The notes under the pieces were generated by a model. It was not told the DNA's origin, searched no databases, and saw nothing but the letters and a program-made list of their open reading frames with translations. Both the position numbers and the translations under genes were made by a program. This document shows, piece by piece, positions 8,565 through 18,061 of a DNA stretch of 64,000 bases. This DNA is from Massilia kyonggiensis (GTDB lineage Bacteria; Pseudomonadota; Gammaproteobacteria; Burkholderiales; Burkholderiaceae_D), in contig NZ_JANUGY010000006.1 of NCBI RefSeq assembly GCF_024756235.1, forward strand, positions 62,001-126,000, in the 5' to 3' direction. Every line of letters begins with the position of its first letter. Position 1 is the first letter of the stretch.

Positions 8565-9989
8565 TCAATCCACCTTCGTCACGCGCAGCAGTTCGGCTTC
8601 CGTCGTGATGCCTTCCTGCACCCACCGTTGGCCGTCGTCGTGCATGGTCTTCATGCCGGATTTCAGGGCCGCGTTGCGGATCTCGGCCTCGGCGGCCTGG
8701 TTGTGGATCTGCGAACGGATCTGTTCGTTCGTCTCGAGCAGCTCGTACACGCCCACGCGGCCGTGGAAGCCCGTGTGGCCGCAGCGGTCGCATCCGACCG
8801 CCACCCACTGCCCCGCTTCCTGGCGCTTGCAGTGCGGGCACAGCTTGCGCACGAGGCGCTGGGCCATCACGCCCAGCAGCGACGACGACAGCAGGAACGG
8901 TTCGATGCCCATGTCCAGCAGGCGGGTCACGGCCGAGGCGGCGTCGTTCGTGTGCAAGGTCGCCAGCACGAGGTGGCCCGTCAGCGAGGCCTGCACGGCG
9001 ATCTGGGCCGTTTCGAGGTCGCGGATCTCGCCGATCATGATCACGTCCGGGTCCTGGCGCAGGATCGCGCGCAGGGCCTTGCCGAACGTCATGTCGATGC
9101 GGGCGTTGACCTGGGTCTGGCCGATGCCGGGCAGGTCGTATTCGATCGGGTCTTCCACCGTCATGATGTTGGTGGTCGTCGAATTCAGGCGCGACAGCGA
9201 CGCGTACAAGGTGGTCGTTTTACCGGAACCGGTCGGGCCCGTGACGAGCACGATGCCGTGCGGCTGGTTGATCAGCTTGTCGAACTGCGGCAGCATCTGC
9301 CCGCTCATGCCGAGGTGGCTGAGGTCGAGCCGCCCCGCTTCCTTGTCGAGCAGGCGCAGCACGGCGCGTTCGCCGTGGCCGGTCGGCAGGGTCGAGACGC
9401 GCACGTCGACCGGCTTGCCGCCGATGCGCAACGTGATGCGGCCGTCCTGCGGCAGGCGTTTTTCCGCAATGTCGAGCTGCGACATGATCTTGATACGCGA
9501 GATCAGCGACGCGTGGATGCCCTTGCGCGGACGCACGATATCGCGCAGCGCGCCGTCGATGCGGAAGCGCACGACGGACGTCTGCTCGAACGGTTCGATA
9601 TGGATGTCGGACGCGCCTTCGCGCAGCGATTGCGTGAGCAGCGCGTTGATCATGCGGATGACGGGCGCATCGTCGGACGATTCCAGCAGGTCCTCGATCG
9701 CCGGCACGTCCTGCAGCAGCTTGGTCAGGTCGAGGTCGGCGTCGAACTCGTCCGCGACCTGCGACGCGTCGCCGCCGGCCGACTGGTACGCGGCGGCAAT
9801 GGCCGATTCCAGTTCGGCGCGTTCCATCCGCCGCAGGGTGATGCGCCCGAAACGGCGCGAGACCTCGGCGATCGCCGCAGGCTTGGTCGCATTCGAGACC
9901 AGCACTTCGACGGCTTGCGACGGGTCGCCGTTGGAACGCGCCAGCACGCCGTAATCGCGTGCGAATGCGTAGGGCAACAAGTTATTCAT
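8565..9989 (-). CDS. gspE: Type II secretion ATPase GspE
   Basis: A 474-residue cytoplasmic secretion ATPase. Walker A GPTGSGKT is at residues 251-258, and the Walker B/Asp box segment [12 protein letters not shown] at about 313-324. A His box is present (LATLHTNDA, about 343-351). The C-terminal zinc-binding tetracysteine motif of GspE is present: CPHC at 384-387 and C400/C403. The N-terminal region (1-110) corresponds to the GspL-binding domain. All catalytic elements are intact, so the ATPase should be functional. Confidence 0.97.
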   Translation of the reverse strand: MNNLLPYAFARDYGVLARSNGDPSQAVEVLVSNATKPAAIAEVSRRFGRITLRRMERAELESAIAAAYQSAGGDASQVADEFDADLDLTKLLQDVPAIEDLLESSDDAPVIRMINALLTQSLREGASDIHIEPFEQTSVVRFRIDGALRDIVRPRKGIHASLISRIKIMSQLDIAEKRLPQDGRITLRIGGKPVDVRVSTLPTGHGERAVLRLLDKEAGRLDLSHLGMSGQMLPQFDKLINQPHGIVLVTGPTGSGKTTTLYASLSRLNSTTTNIMTVEDPIEYDLPGIGQTQVNARIDMTFGKALRAILRQDPDVIMIGEIRDLETAQIAVQASLTGHLVLATLHTNDAASAVTRLLDMGIEPFLLSSSLLGVMAQRLVRKLCPHCKRQEAGQWVAVGCDRCGHTGFHGRVGVYELLETNEQIRSQIHNQAAEAEIRNAALKSGMKTMHDDGQRWVQEGITTEAELLRVTKVD

Positions 9990-9994
9990 CGTCT

Positions 9995-12337
9995 TCAGTT
10001 CTGTTGGGTCGGTGTCGCCGGCCGGTATTCGGGTTGCGCAGGTTGCGGTTGCACCGGGCGGAATTCCGGCTGGGCCGGCGCCTTGGGTTGTACAGTACCC
10101 GGCCCGGTGGCGGCGCCCGGACGCGCGGCGGCGGGTGCCGGCGGCGGCATCGTCGCCATCGCGCTGCCCACGGGCGGCTGGCCATTGACCAGGCTCGGCA
10201 GCACCGGCGCGCCGAGATTCTTCAGCAGCACGGTGTCGTCGACCGGTTGCGCCGTCTGCCCGGCCGCGCGCATGAATTCGTAGCGGTCCATCGACAGGCT
10301 GTCGTTCTGTTCCTTGCTGCGCACCACGACCGGGCGCAGGAACACCATCAAATTACGCTTGGCCCGCGTGCGGGTGCGGTACTTGAACAGGTTGCCGATG
10401 ATCGGAATATCGCCCAGTCCACGCGTCTTTTCGTTATTCTCGGATTCGTCGTCCGAGATCAGCCCGCCCAGCACGACGATCTGGCCATTGTCGGCCAACA
10501 CGTTGCTCTCGATCGCACGGACGGTGGTCACGATCCCCGACGACGAGCTGACGGAATTGTCGATCCCCGAATTCTCGTGGTAGATCGCCAGCTTGATCGT
10601 ACCGCCTTCGGAAATCTGCGGGCGCACTTTCAGCAGCAGGCCCACGTCCTTGCGGTCGACCGTCTGGAACGGATTGCTTGCCCCGCTCGCGCCCGTCGTG
10701 AAGGAACCGGTGATGATCGGTATGTTCTGACCGACCTTGATCGTCGCCAGTTCGTTATCCAGCGTGATCATGTTCGGTGTGGACAAGATGTTGGCGTGTC
10801 CCGTACTTTCAAGGGCATGCGCGATCGCGCCCAGGCCCAGTTCGCCGTTCACCTGCTTGAACAGGCCGATCGACAGGCCGGTCGGCGTCGGGATCGAGCT
10901 GCCGGTGGTCGTGCCGGACGCGCCGCTGATGCCCGTCGCCGCAGCCAGCGCCAGGTTGACGATGTTGTTGTTGCTGCCGCCGAGGCTGAACGACTGCAGG
11001 CCGCCCACGCGGTAGCTGCTGTTGTTGTTGCCGGTCAGGCCCACCCATTGCACGCCGAACTCGGACGCGTCGGTCGACGTGACCTCGACCACCAGCGCCT
11101 CGATGTAGACCTGGGCGCGGCGCACGTCTAGCTGGTCGATGACGGCGCGCAGGTTGCGGTACACGGCATCCGGCGCCGTGATGATGAGGCTGTTGGTCGA
11201 CGCATCGGCCTGGATGAAGCCCGAGCCCTGTCCGCCGCCGGCACCGCCGGACGTCGCCTGGCCCTGCTGGGAGAAGCTGCCGCCCGTGCCGCCCATGCCG
11301 ACGCTGCTCTGCTGGCCCTGCTGGCCGCCGAGCCCGCCGGCACCGCCGGCGCCACCGGTGGCGGTGGACTGGATCGAGCCGCCCGCCGTGCCCTGCTGCT
11401 GCACCGGCACGGCCGACGCATCCTGCGACACGACGGCGCGCAGCGTCTGCGCGACCTTGCTGGCGTCGGCGTTCTTCAGGTAGACCACGTGGATGTTGCC
11501 GAGTTCCGTCGTCGGCTGGTCGAGCTTGGCGATCAGGTTCTTCGCCATGCTCGCGCGGGCCGGCGACGGCGCGCGCACGATGACGGCATTGGTGCGCGGA
11601 TCGGCCAGCACGGTGACGCGCCCCGCATCGCCGCCGGCCGCCGGTTCCATCAGGCGCGTGACGAGTGTCGCCACGTCGCTGGCAATGCCGTTGCGGATCG
11701 GGACCACGTCGAGGTCGCCGGTGGACGGTGAGTCGAGCGCGGCGATGATCTTCGACAGGCGGCGCAGGTTGTCGGCGTAGTCCGTGATCACGAGGCTGTT
11801 GTTGCCCGGATCGGCCATGATCGAGTTGTTGGGCGAGATCAGCGGACGCAGCACGGCCGTCAGGTTGGCCGCGGACTCATGCTGCAGGCGGTACACCTGC
11901 GTGGCGATCTGGTCGCCGCGCACCTTCGAGCCGCCGATGCCGACCTGCGTGGGCGACGATTGCAGCTTCGCTTCCGCTTCCGGCACCACCTTGGCATAGC
12001 CTTCGCCGGTGACGACCGCATAGCCCTGCAGGCGCAGCGCCGACGTCAGCAGCGAGAAGGCCTGGGCCTTGGTCAGTGTTTTTTCCGAGACCAGCGTCAG
12101 CGTGCCTTTTACGCGCGGGTCGATGATGAACGTCGTCCCCGTGTAGTGGCCGACCGCCTTGATCACGGACTCCATGTCGGCGTTGACGAAGTTGAGCGCG
12201 GCGCCCCCGCCCTCCTGGGCGTAGGCGAACGGCGGCAGGACGCTTGTTCCGACGGTGCAGCACAGCATGGCGCCGGCCACGATGCGGCGCAGTGCCGGGA
12301 GTTGCTGGATGCTGCGGGTTGGATTTTTTTTCATCAT
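9995..12337 (-). CDS. gspD: Type II secretion outer-membrane secretin GspD
   Basis: A 780-residue secretin forming the outer-membrane gate. Order of parts: a cleavable signal peptide (about residues 17-40), an N0 domain (about 45-120), N1-N3 repeats, and the C-terminal secretin pore with the [10 protein letters not shown] motif and the LGGLISDDE motif near residue 630. A Gly/Gln/Ser-rich insertion (about residues 310-375) interrupts the last N domain, as in many betaproteobacterial GspD proteins. A Pro-rich tail (last 60 residues) follows the pore and may carry an S-domain-like function, though I do not see a clear S-domain. The start overlaps the gspN stop codon. Confidence 0.96.
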   Translation of the reverse strand: MMKKNPTRSIQQLPALRRIVAGAMLCCTVGTSVLPPFAYAQEGGGAALNFVNADMESVIKAVGHYTGTTFIIDPRVKGTLTLVSEKTLTKAQAFSLLTSALRLQGYAVVTGEGYAKVVPEAEAKLQSSPTQVGIGGSKVRGDQIATQVYRLQHESAANLTAVLRPLISPNNSIMADPGNNSLVITDYADNLRRLSKIIAALDSPSTGDLDVVPIRNGIASDVATLVTRLMEPAAGGDAGRVTVLADPRTNAVIVRAPSPARASMAKNLIAKLDQPTTELGNIHVVYLKNADASKVAQTLRAVVSQDASAVPVQQQGTAGGSIQSTATGGAGGAGGLGGQQGQQSSVGMGGTGGSFSQQGQATSGGAGGGQGSGFIQADASTNSLIITAPDAVYRNLRAVIDQLDVRRAQVYIEALVVEVTSTDASEFGVQWVGLTGNNNSSYRVGGLQSFSLGGSNNNIVNLALAAATGISGASGTTTGSSIPTPTGLSIGLFKQVNGELGLGAIAHALESTGHANILSTPNMITLDNELATIKVGQNIPIITGSFTTGASGASNPFQTVDRKDVGLLLKVRPQISEGGTIKLAIYHENSGIDNSVSSSSGIVTTVRAIESNVLADNGQIVVLGGLISDDESENNEKTRGLGDIPIIGNLFKYRTRTRAKRNLMVFLRPVVVRSKEQNDSLSMDRYEFMRAAGQTAQPVDDTVLLKNLGAPVLPSLVNGQPPVGSAMATMPPPAPAAARPGAATGPGTVQPKAPAQPEFRPVQPQPAQPEYRPATPTQQN

Positions 12338-13107
12338 CTGAACTCTAACGCGATTATGTTCTTGCCGTTCACCATACGCCGTTGACCCAGCAGGTTGAGC
12401 AGGTTGCCCAGCGTGTCTTCGTACTTGTCGGCCGCCGCTGCCTGTCCCGAGAAGTGCAAGCGGCCGTTTTCCAATGCTCCGTTACCAGACAGCAAGAGCG
12501 CACCGCTCACCGTACGCAGCACGACGTCGGCCCGCTGGCCGTGCCAGTCCATGGCCATCTCGTAGCTGCCGAGCGGTTTGATCGGGCTCATGCGCGATCC
12601 CATGTCGGTCAGCGACAGCACCGTGCGTCCGCTGACTGCCACCGTATTGCCCTGGCGCGCGATGTCCAGCAGGTTCCAGGACAGCTTGATCGTGCCCGTG
12701 AGCGCGAGCGTGTTCAACGGCGCGCCCAGCCCGGCCAGGCCCTCGGCCGGCAACAGCAGCTGGCCGGCGCTGACCTGCCATTGCGACCAGCTGCCGCTGA
12801 TGTGCACGGGCTGCGCCAGCGCCTGGTCGTTGGCCAGGTCCATGCTGACATCCCCGAACAGCACCAGCGGTGACAGCCGCCAGCTGAAACGTCCCGGCAG
12901 CAGCGGCGTGACGGATCCGCCCGCGCCCGGCGCGCCGCCTACGAAGGCTGAGCCGCGCCAAAGCGTACCCTGCGCATCCCCCAGAGTCAAACGGCCCTCC
13001 GTCTGGCGTTCCACCATCGGACCGAGCCATGCGGCCGGCAGGAACGCCAGTACCGTCAGGATCACCGCGAGCGTCGGCAGCGCGATCCAGGCGAACGTGC
13101 GCTTCAT
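12334..13107 (-). CDS. gspN: Type II secretion system protein GspN
   Basis: A 257-residue protein with one N-terminal membrane helix (about residues 7-28) and a periplasmic beta-rich domain. It matches the GspN family, including LGDAQGTLWRGSA near residue 45. GspN is an accessory component found only in some T2SS operons; its role is unclear. The start overlaps the gspM stop by ATGA, and its own stop overlaps the gspD start. Confidence 0.9.
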   Translation of the reverse strand: MKRTFAWIALPTLAVILTVLAFLPAAWLGPMVERQTEGRLTLGDAQGTLWRGSAFVGGAPGAGGSVTPLLPGRFSWRLSPLVLFGDVSMDLANDQALAQPVHISGSWSQWQVSAGQLLLPAEGLAGLGAPLNTLALTGTIKLSWNLLDIARQGNTVAVSGRTVLSLTDMGSRMSPIKPLGSYEMAMDWHGQRADVVLRTVSGALLLSGNGALENGRLHFSGQAAAADKYEDTLGNLLNLLGQRRMVNGKNIIALEFR

Positions 13108-13622
13108 TGGCCGCTGCCGGTGTTCTGGCGCAGCGTCAGGCTGGCGTCGACCTGGCCGGCGGCGGGCAGGGACGTGACGACGGCGTCCTGCACGAGCAGG
13201 CGGTTGGCGCGGCGCTGCTCGTCCAGCCACGTGGCCAGGTTGGCAAACGCCACGTTATTCAACTGCAGCTTGATGTACTCGCCGTTCACCGACAGCGATT
13301 GCGGATTCAGGCCGCGCCCCGACAGGCTGCTGCTGACGGTGTCGCGCGTGAGCGGCACCACATGCGTTTCCGGCGCCTGGGCGAGCGCGCTCGCTTCCTG
13401 GGCCATGGCCTGCAGCTCGGCGGCCTGCTGGCGCAGCTGCGGCAACTGGCGGCGCAGCTGGGCGCGCCCTTCGATGGCCGGGTCGACGAGCAGCAAATAC
13501 AGCAGCGCGGCCAGCACGACGGCGCCGCCGACCGCCAGGAAGCGGCGTTCCTGCTCGGTGCGCGCGAGCCAGAGCGCCGTGGCGCGCTCGCGGTACTGGG
13601 CGAAGGTGGTGGCGATGCTCAT
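13104..13622 (-). CDS. gspM: Type II secretion inner-membrane protein GspM
   Basis: A 172-residue bitopic protein with a short cytoplasmic N-terminus, one transmembrane helix (about residues 27-47) and a periplasmic ferredoxin-like domain preceded by a coiled-coil-like stretch (about 50-85). GspM partners GspL in the inner-membrane platform. The start overlaps the gspL stop by ATGA, indicating translational coupling. Confidence 0.93.
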   Translation of the reverse strand: MSIATTFAQYRERATALWLARTEQERRFLAVGGAVVLAALLYLLLVDPAIEGRAQLRRQLPQLRQQAAELQAMAQEASALAQAPETHVVPLTRDTVSSSLSGRGLNPQSLSVNGEYIKLQLNNVAFANLATWLDEQRRANRLLVQDAVVTSLPAAGQVDASLTLRQNTGSGQ

Positions 13623-14830
13623 GGTTTGGCTCCCGTGCTGCGGATGACCCAGTTGCCCGGCGACGCTTCTTCCAGCGTGAGCCGGCGCGTGGCCAGGGCC
13701 GTGCGCAACTGCCCCGTCAAACCGGGGTCGACCGTTTCAGGTTTGACTTTGACGGTCAACGCGCGTTCGCGGTATTCGATTGATGCAATTCCAACCGGAC
13801 GACCGAGCGAGCGCGTCGCTTCACCCAGCGCCGAGGCGAGGTAAGTAAATTCGTCCGGCGCCACGTCGCCCGTGTTGGCGCGCGCGCGGGCGATGTTCTG
13901 GCGCATCTGCAGCACGGGATCCAGGATCGCCGTCTCGCGCGGGTACACGTTGCGGTAGGTCTGGACCATCGACTGGCGCACCATGTTGGCTTCGCGGCGC
14001 AGGCGCAGCCAGTCGACGTTCAGCCCGATCAGGTTGACGGCGATGGCCAGCGCACCGAGCGCGATCGGCCAGCGCCAGCGGCGCCAGTCGCGCGTGGGCG
14101 CGCCCGCCGCGCCGAGGCCGCTCACGAGATCCAGCGCAGTCGTCTTGGAACCGGCGATCCAGTGTGCCCAGTTATCGGCCTCGATGAGGATGCCGGGACC
14201 GGCTTCCTGCGCCAGCGCCTGGTACTCGCCCAGTTGCGCGGGCGGCACGTACAGCACGAGCGGGGCGTCGCCGCTGAAAGCGCGCGCCGTCTGCAGCACG
14301 ACGGCCGGCGTGGCGTCGAGCGCGAGGCCGAAACCCTGGAACAGGCTCTGGCGCAAGGTCAGTTCAACACCGGAAATCGCGGCCGCGACACTGCCCGGCT
14401 GCAAAGGCAAACACAGTTGCGCGGGCTCGGCCATGATGGTGCGCGCCCCCTGCGCCAGCAGGCTTTTCACGATGCCTTCCAGCCAGTCGCGCTCGACGAC
14501 GGCGATGGGGCGCGTGCCGTCTGGCTGCTCGGGCGCGGCCACGAGGACGGCGTCCATCGGGTCGCCCAGGATGTGTTCTTCGACGAGGGCCGGCAACGCC
14601 GCCTTCAGGCGCGCGCCGGACAGCGGCGGCGCCTGCACCTGCAGCAGGGTCACGTCGGCCGCGGCCAGCAGCAGCACGATGCGGCGGCTCGTGCCGACCA
14701 GGTCGCCCAGGTTGCGCAGCGGGCCTTCGCCATGCTGGTCGATCGCGCCGCCATCGGTGACGAGGGCGAAGCGGCACAACGCATGTTCACCCTCGGCACG
14801 CGCAGGATGCCGGATATAAAGTGTGCTCAA
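13619..14830 (-). CDS. gspL: Type II secretion inner-membrane protein GspL
   Basis: A 403-residue protein with an actin-like cytoplasmic domain (about residues 1-245), one transmembrane helix (about 254-273) and a periplasmic ferredoxin-like domain. GspL recruits the GspE ATPase to the membrane. The segment GARLKAALPALVEEHILGDP (about 72-91) is characteristic of GspL cytoplasmic domains. A 75-base gap separates it from gspK, the largest gap inside the operon, so an internal promoter is possible but not recognised. Confidence 0.94.
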   Translation of the reverse strand: MSTLYIRHPARAEGEHALCRFALVTDGGAIDQHGEGPLRNLGDLVGTSRRIVLLLAAADVTLLQVQAPPLSGARLKAALPALVEEHILGDPMDAVLVAAPEQPDGTRPIAVVERDWLEGIVKSLLAQGARTIMAEPAQLCLPLQPGSVAAAISGVELTLRQSLFQGFGLALDATPAVVLQTARAFSGDAPLVLYVPPAQLGEYQALAQEAGPGILIEADNWAHWIAGSKTTALDLVSGLGAAGAPTRDWRRWRWPIALGALAIAVNLIGLNVDWLRLRREANMVRQSMVQTYRNVYPRETAILDPVLQMRQNIARARANTGDVAPDEFTYLASALGEATRSLGRPVGIASIEYRERALTVKVKPETVDPGLTGQLRTALATRRLTLEEASPGNWVIRSTGAKP

Positions 14831-14905
14831 ACTGTCTCGCTTTCTCGATCTCTTGTTGGTCTTTTTAACATGCCCTGCGCTATCCCTCGAGACTTCTTTC
14901 GATGT

Positions 14906-15886
14906 TCAATACTGGCGGATCCACACCACCTTCGGCCCGCCGCCCGCCACCAGGTTCGGCGTGCGCTGGATCAGCGCCTGCGCATCCAGTGCCGCACGGT
15001 CCAGGCGGATACGGCTGTCGACGAAAAACCAGTCGCTTCTCACGCTCGTCGGATCCGGCGTCGGCTTCCGGTTGTCGCCGACCTGTTGCCAAAAATAGCC
15101 AATATCACGCCACGCCGCCTGCTTGCGCCGCACGATCAGCGTATTCGCTTCCGACACCGACATGTCCGGCACGACAGCCGCCAGCACTTCCGCCGGTGCC
15201 GTGTTCACGTTCACCGGTGTCTTAACGGGCAGCACCGTCACGAACGGCCGCAGCCGTTCGACGACAGCCGGCGTCACGCCCCGCACCGACAGCAAATCCT
15301 CCACCTGCAAGACCTTCACCGGCGCGCCGACCACGGGCGCGGCCTGCCGCGTCTGATCGTTGCCATCTTCCATCGTTGCCGGCAACCCGGCCGCGACGAA
15401 GTTCGCGATGCGTGGCGCCAGGCCCTGGTCCAGCTGCAGGTTGTTCAGCAGGCGTTGGAAAATCGCCAGCTGCAGCGGATCCGGCAGACCGCGGCTCAGC
15501 CCCAGGTTGCGCAAATTGTAACGCGAGCATGCGTCGGTAATGTTACCGGACAGGCTCGCATCGAATGTTTCTCCTTCGACCCGCTGGCGTTCGACATACT
15601 GGTCCAGGCGCGTTTCCGCCAGCGGCGTCGCCCAGACCTGGTCGAGCGACGTGTAGTCACGGTGGTCGATGCCGTCCTGGAACAGGACCAGCGTCGCCCA
15701 GTCGAGCGCGCCGCGCAGGATCCACTTGGTCTGCAAGTGCAGGCGCTGGTTTTCCATCGAACGCACCTGCACCTGCTGCTGCCAGAACAGGCTGGCGACG
15801 ATCGAGATCGCCAGCGTCGTGAGCAGCAGCGCGGTGATCACGGCCACGCCGCGTTCGCGCGCGGGTCGGCGCTGTCGCGTTCTCAT
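14906..15886 (-). CDS. gspK: Type II secretion minor pseudopilin GspK
   Basis: A 326-residue minor pseudopilin thought to cap the pseudopilus tip. The prepilin leader ends RERG|VAVIT (cleavage after G13). As in other GspK proteins, the usual Glu at mature position 5 is absent (Thr here). The long periplasmic region contains the helical insertion and the NVNTAPAEVL motif (about residues 220-230) of the family. The start overlaps the gspJ stop by ATGA. A longer open frame upstream is an artefact of gspJ. Confidence 0.95.
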   Translation of the reverse strand: MRTRQRRPARERGVAVITALLLTTLAISIVASLFWQQQVQVRSMENQRLHLQTKWILRGALDWATLVLFQDGIDHRDYTSLDQVWATPLAETRLDQYVERQRVEGETFDASLSGNITDACSRYNLRNLGLSRGLPDPLQLAIFQRLLNNLQLDQGLAPRIANFVAAGLPATMEDGNDQTRQAAPVVGAPVKVLQVEDLLSVRGVTPAVVERLRPFVTVLPVKTPVNVNTAPAEVLAAVVPDMSVSEANTLIVRRKQAAWRDIGYFWQQVGDNRKPTPDPTSVRSDWFFVDSRIRLDRAALDAQALIQRTPNLVAGGGPKVVWIRQY

Positions 15887-16554
15887 GGTTCCCCCAGCAG
15901 GAAGGATTTGACCATCGGCTGTTGTAGGTTCTGCGACTGCAAGGCGACCTGCAGGCCAGTCGGTTCGTTGCTCACCTGTGCCGCCTGGTCGGGCTGGGGC
16001 TGCGGTTGCGGCTGCACCTGGACCGTACCGGCCGCATTCGCGCCAGGATCGACGCCGCCCTGGCGCCACGAGTTGTTGATCCAGGTCGCGACCTGCATCC
16101 CCGTCACGCCCGTCTGCAGCGCCACGGACGGATTGGTGTCGCCATTGCTGGTGACGGCCTGCCACAGCGCGTCGAGCTGCACGAGGTCGCGCACCGGCTG
16201 CGATTCGCGCCGCATCAAGGTGCCGTTGACGATGCGGTACGCGACCACCTGCAGCCGCGACGGCTGGTTTTCCGTGAACACTTCGCGCACCAGCGTCAGG
16301 CTGTCGGCGCCGATGAGGAGATACGGCCGCTGGTCGACGACGTCGCGCTGGACGATATGTTCGCAATCGCTCTGCATCTGGGCGAAGGCCAGCTGCATGC
16401 CGCGCGTCGTCTCCATCTGCTGCGTAAGGGCCACGCGCGCGCGCACGATGCCGTCCAGTCCGCGCCAGCCGAGCACGGCCACGATGGCCAGGATGCTGAT
16501 CGCCACGAGCAGCTCCACCAGGGTGAAGCCGCGCGGCCGCGGATGGGTAGTCAT
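15883..16554 (-). CDS. gspJ: Type II secretion minor pseudopilin GspJ
   Basis: A 223-residue minor pseudopilin of the tip complex. It has the class III leader MTTHPRPRG|FTLVELL with Glu5 of the mature protein present, followed by the hydrophobic helix. The C-terminal third contains a Gln/Pro-rich stretch (VQPQPQPQPDQ). The ATG overlaps the gspI stop codon by ATGA. Upstream in-frame sequence is the gspI gene in another frame. Confidence 0.94.
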   Translation of the reverse strand: MTTHPRPRGFTLVELLVAISILAIVAVLGWRGLDGIVRARVALTQQMETTRGMQLAFAQMQSDCEHIVQRDVVDQRPYLLIGADSLTLVREVFTENQPSRLQVVAYRIVNGTLMRRESQPVRDLVQLDALWQAVTSNGDTNPSVALQTGVTGMQVATWINNSWRQGGVDPGANAAGTVQVQPQPQPQPDQAAQVSNEPTGLQVALQSQNLQQPMVKSFLLGEP

Positions 16555-16955
16555 CGCCACGGTTTCAGCACCAGTTGCACCAGCTTGACGATGCGCCGGT
16601 TGGGGTTTTCGATGTCGTACACGGAGACCTCGACCCGGCGCAGGCGCGGGTTCGGGCTGGCGATCACTTCTTCCTGGCACACGAGGTGCAGGTCGCCCTG
16701 CGGGCAATCGAAGCTGTGCTTGCCGATGTCGGGGAATTCCTTGCCAAGACGGATCTGCACGAGCCGGTTTTCCGCCGACCACGTCGCCATCATCGAGGCG
16801 CGCAGGCCGCTGCCATTCGCGCTCAGGCTGCCGACGGCGCGCAGGCCCGCGCCCAACGCCGTGCCCACGATGACGAGGGCCACGAGCACTTCGAGCAGCG
16901 TGAAGCCGCGTTGCCGGTTCGGGAATCGCATGCCGTTCATCGTTGGCCTCGTCAC
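16551..16955 (-). CDS. gspI: Type II secretion minor pseudopilin GspI
   Basis: A minor pseudopilin of up to 134 residues with leader RQRG|FTLLEV and the hydrophobic N-terminal helix LVALVIVGTALGAGL. GspI is the first member of the I-J-K tip complex to assemble. The frame can start at a GTG overlapping the gspH stop (GTGA) or at an internal ATG at 16940 (MNGMRFPNRQRG); the second gives a more usual short leader. Confidence 0.93.
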   Translation of the reverse strand: MTRPTMNGMRFPNRQRGFTLLEVLVALVIVGTALGAGLRAVGSLSANGSGLRASMMATWSAENRLVQIRLGKEFPDIGKHSFDCPQGDLHLVCQEEVIASPNPRLRRVEVSVYDIENPNRRIVKLVQLVLKPWR

Positions 16956-17428
16956 TCCACCGTGAAGTGCCCGACCCCGTCGGCGCGGATGGCGACGCGG
17001 TCGTTGCCGCTGGACAGCGTGAGCACGAACGGCTTGTCGACCGGTTCGCTGCCGAACGTGATGCGCAGCGGATTCAGGGTGCCCGCAGTGGTCGGGTCCA
17101 GCAGCAGGGTCAGCGGGGCATTCTTGAAGTCGCGCTCGCGCAGCAGGTCGTCGTTCGTGATCGGTTGCCAGCGCGTTTCGGTGCGCACGAGGAAGTGGTA
17201 GCGCTCGGGCGTGGCCTCGAAGGCGACGAGGCGGTTGCGCACGATGGCTTCGTCGCGCGCCAGCTGCAGCAGCAGCGCGATGCGCTGCGCCTCCTTCTGC
17301 AGGTCCTGGCGCGGGCTGGGAATGGCATTGAGGCTGGCCAACCCCAGCGTGACGCCGATGATGACCATCACGACCATGATCTCCACCAGGGTGAAGCCGC
17401 CGCCGCGGCCCGGCGCGCGCGTGGTCAT
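16952..17428 (-). CDS. gspH: Type II secretion minor pseudopilin GspH
   Basis: A 158-residue minor pseudopilin that joins the tip complex to the GspG fibre. The leader is MTTRAPGRGGG|FTLVEIM with Glu5 present. The periplasmic domain fits the GspH/FimT family. The ATG at 17428 is preferred over a GTG-type extension to 17473 because it gives a normal leader length and AGGTG lies just upstream. Confidence 0.92.
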   Translation of the reverse strand: MTTRAPGRGGGFTLVEIMVVMVIIGVTLGLASLNAIPSPRQDLQKEAQRIALLLQLARDEAIVRNRLVAFEATPERYHFLVRTETRWQPITNDDLLRERDFKNAPLTLLLDPTTAGTLNPLRITFGSEPVDKPFVLTLSSGNDRVAIRADGVGHFTVE

Positions 17429-17441
17429 CGACACACCTACG

Positions 17442-17897
17442 TTATTTGTTGTCCCACGAACCGACGTCGGCATCCTCGCCGGTACCGCCCGGCTGGCCGT
17501 CCGCGCCCAGCGAGTACACGTCGATCTCGCCGTGCAGGCCAGGCGACAGGTACTGGTACGGATTGCCCCACGGGTCCTTCGGCAGCTTGTCGATGTAGCC
17601 GCCTTCCTTCCAGCCGTTGGCGGCCGGGCCGCTGGTCGGCTTCTGGACGAGGGACGTCAAGCCCTGCTCCGTGGTCGGATAGCGCTGGTTATCGAGCTTG
17701 TACATCTTGAGTGCCGACATCAGCGTGGCGATGTCGACGCGGGCCGCGGTCACGCGCGACTCGCCCGTGCGGCCCAGCAGCTTGGGCACGACGAGCGCGC
17801 CCAGGATGCCGATGATGACCACGACGACCATGATTTCGACGAGGGTGAAACCGCCCTGGCGGCGCTGCCGTGCGAAACGATGCTTGAAGTTCTGCAT
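17442..17897 (-). CDS. gspG: Type II secretion major pseudopilin GspG
   Basis: A 151-residue major pseudopilin. The leader is RQRRQGG|FTLVEIM with cleavage after G16 and Glu5 present. The C-terminal half has the calcium-binding loop region with KDPWGNPYQYLSPG, and the C-terminal GADGQPGGTGEDADVGSW typical of GspG. It is the first gene of the gsp operon here, placing the most abundant subunit nearest the promoter. No prepilin peptidase gene of the PilD type is in the window, so processing must rely on a gene elsewhere. Confidence 0.97.
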   Translation of the reverse strand: MQNFKHRFARQRRQGGFTLVEIMVVVVIIGILGALVVPKLLGRTGESRVTAARVDIATLMSALKMYKLDNQRYPTTEQGLTSLVQKPTSGPAANGWKEGGYIDKLPKDPWGNPYQYLSPGLHGEIDVYSLGADGQPGGTGEDADVGSWDNK

Positions 17898-18061
17898 AGA
17901 TGTGATGGATATGGTCGAAAAAACAGTATAAGGCCGAACGAGTCGGGATGACGTTAAAAGTCGTTTGGAAAATGTTCCAACTCGTCAGGAAAATTGTCTA
18001 ATTGTAAGATGTCCGCCGCAAAAAGACACCTTCCGCGTGAACGCCGCTGCCGCAGCCCATT
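17898..18061 (-). promoter_or_regulatory. Leader region of the gsp operon with an inverted repeat
   Basis: These 164 bases separate moeB from gspG, both read on the minus strand. A perfect inverted repeat TTGGAA-4-TTCCAA lies at 17965-17980. A TATACT-like -10 box (minus strand) lies at 17925-17930, about 30 bases before the gspG ATG; no convincing -35 is seen. The repeat would sit upstream of the promoter, where an activator could bind. This is inference from position and symmetry only. Confidence 0.4.

Noticed and set aside
7338-10283. 981-residue plus-strand open frame over gspF-gspE
   Set aside because: His/Arg/Gln/Asp-rich translation typical of the antisense of GC-rich genes. The minus strand encodes clear GspF and GspE proteins with intact motifs.
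17948-17961. 14-mer ATGACGTTAAAAGT shared with 59927-59940
   Set aside because: Several 14-base matches are expected by chance in 64 kb, and the two sites have opposite relations to the nearby genes.
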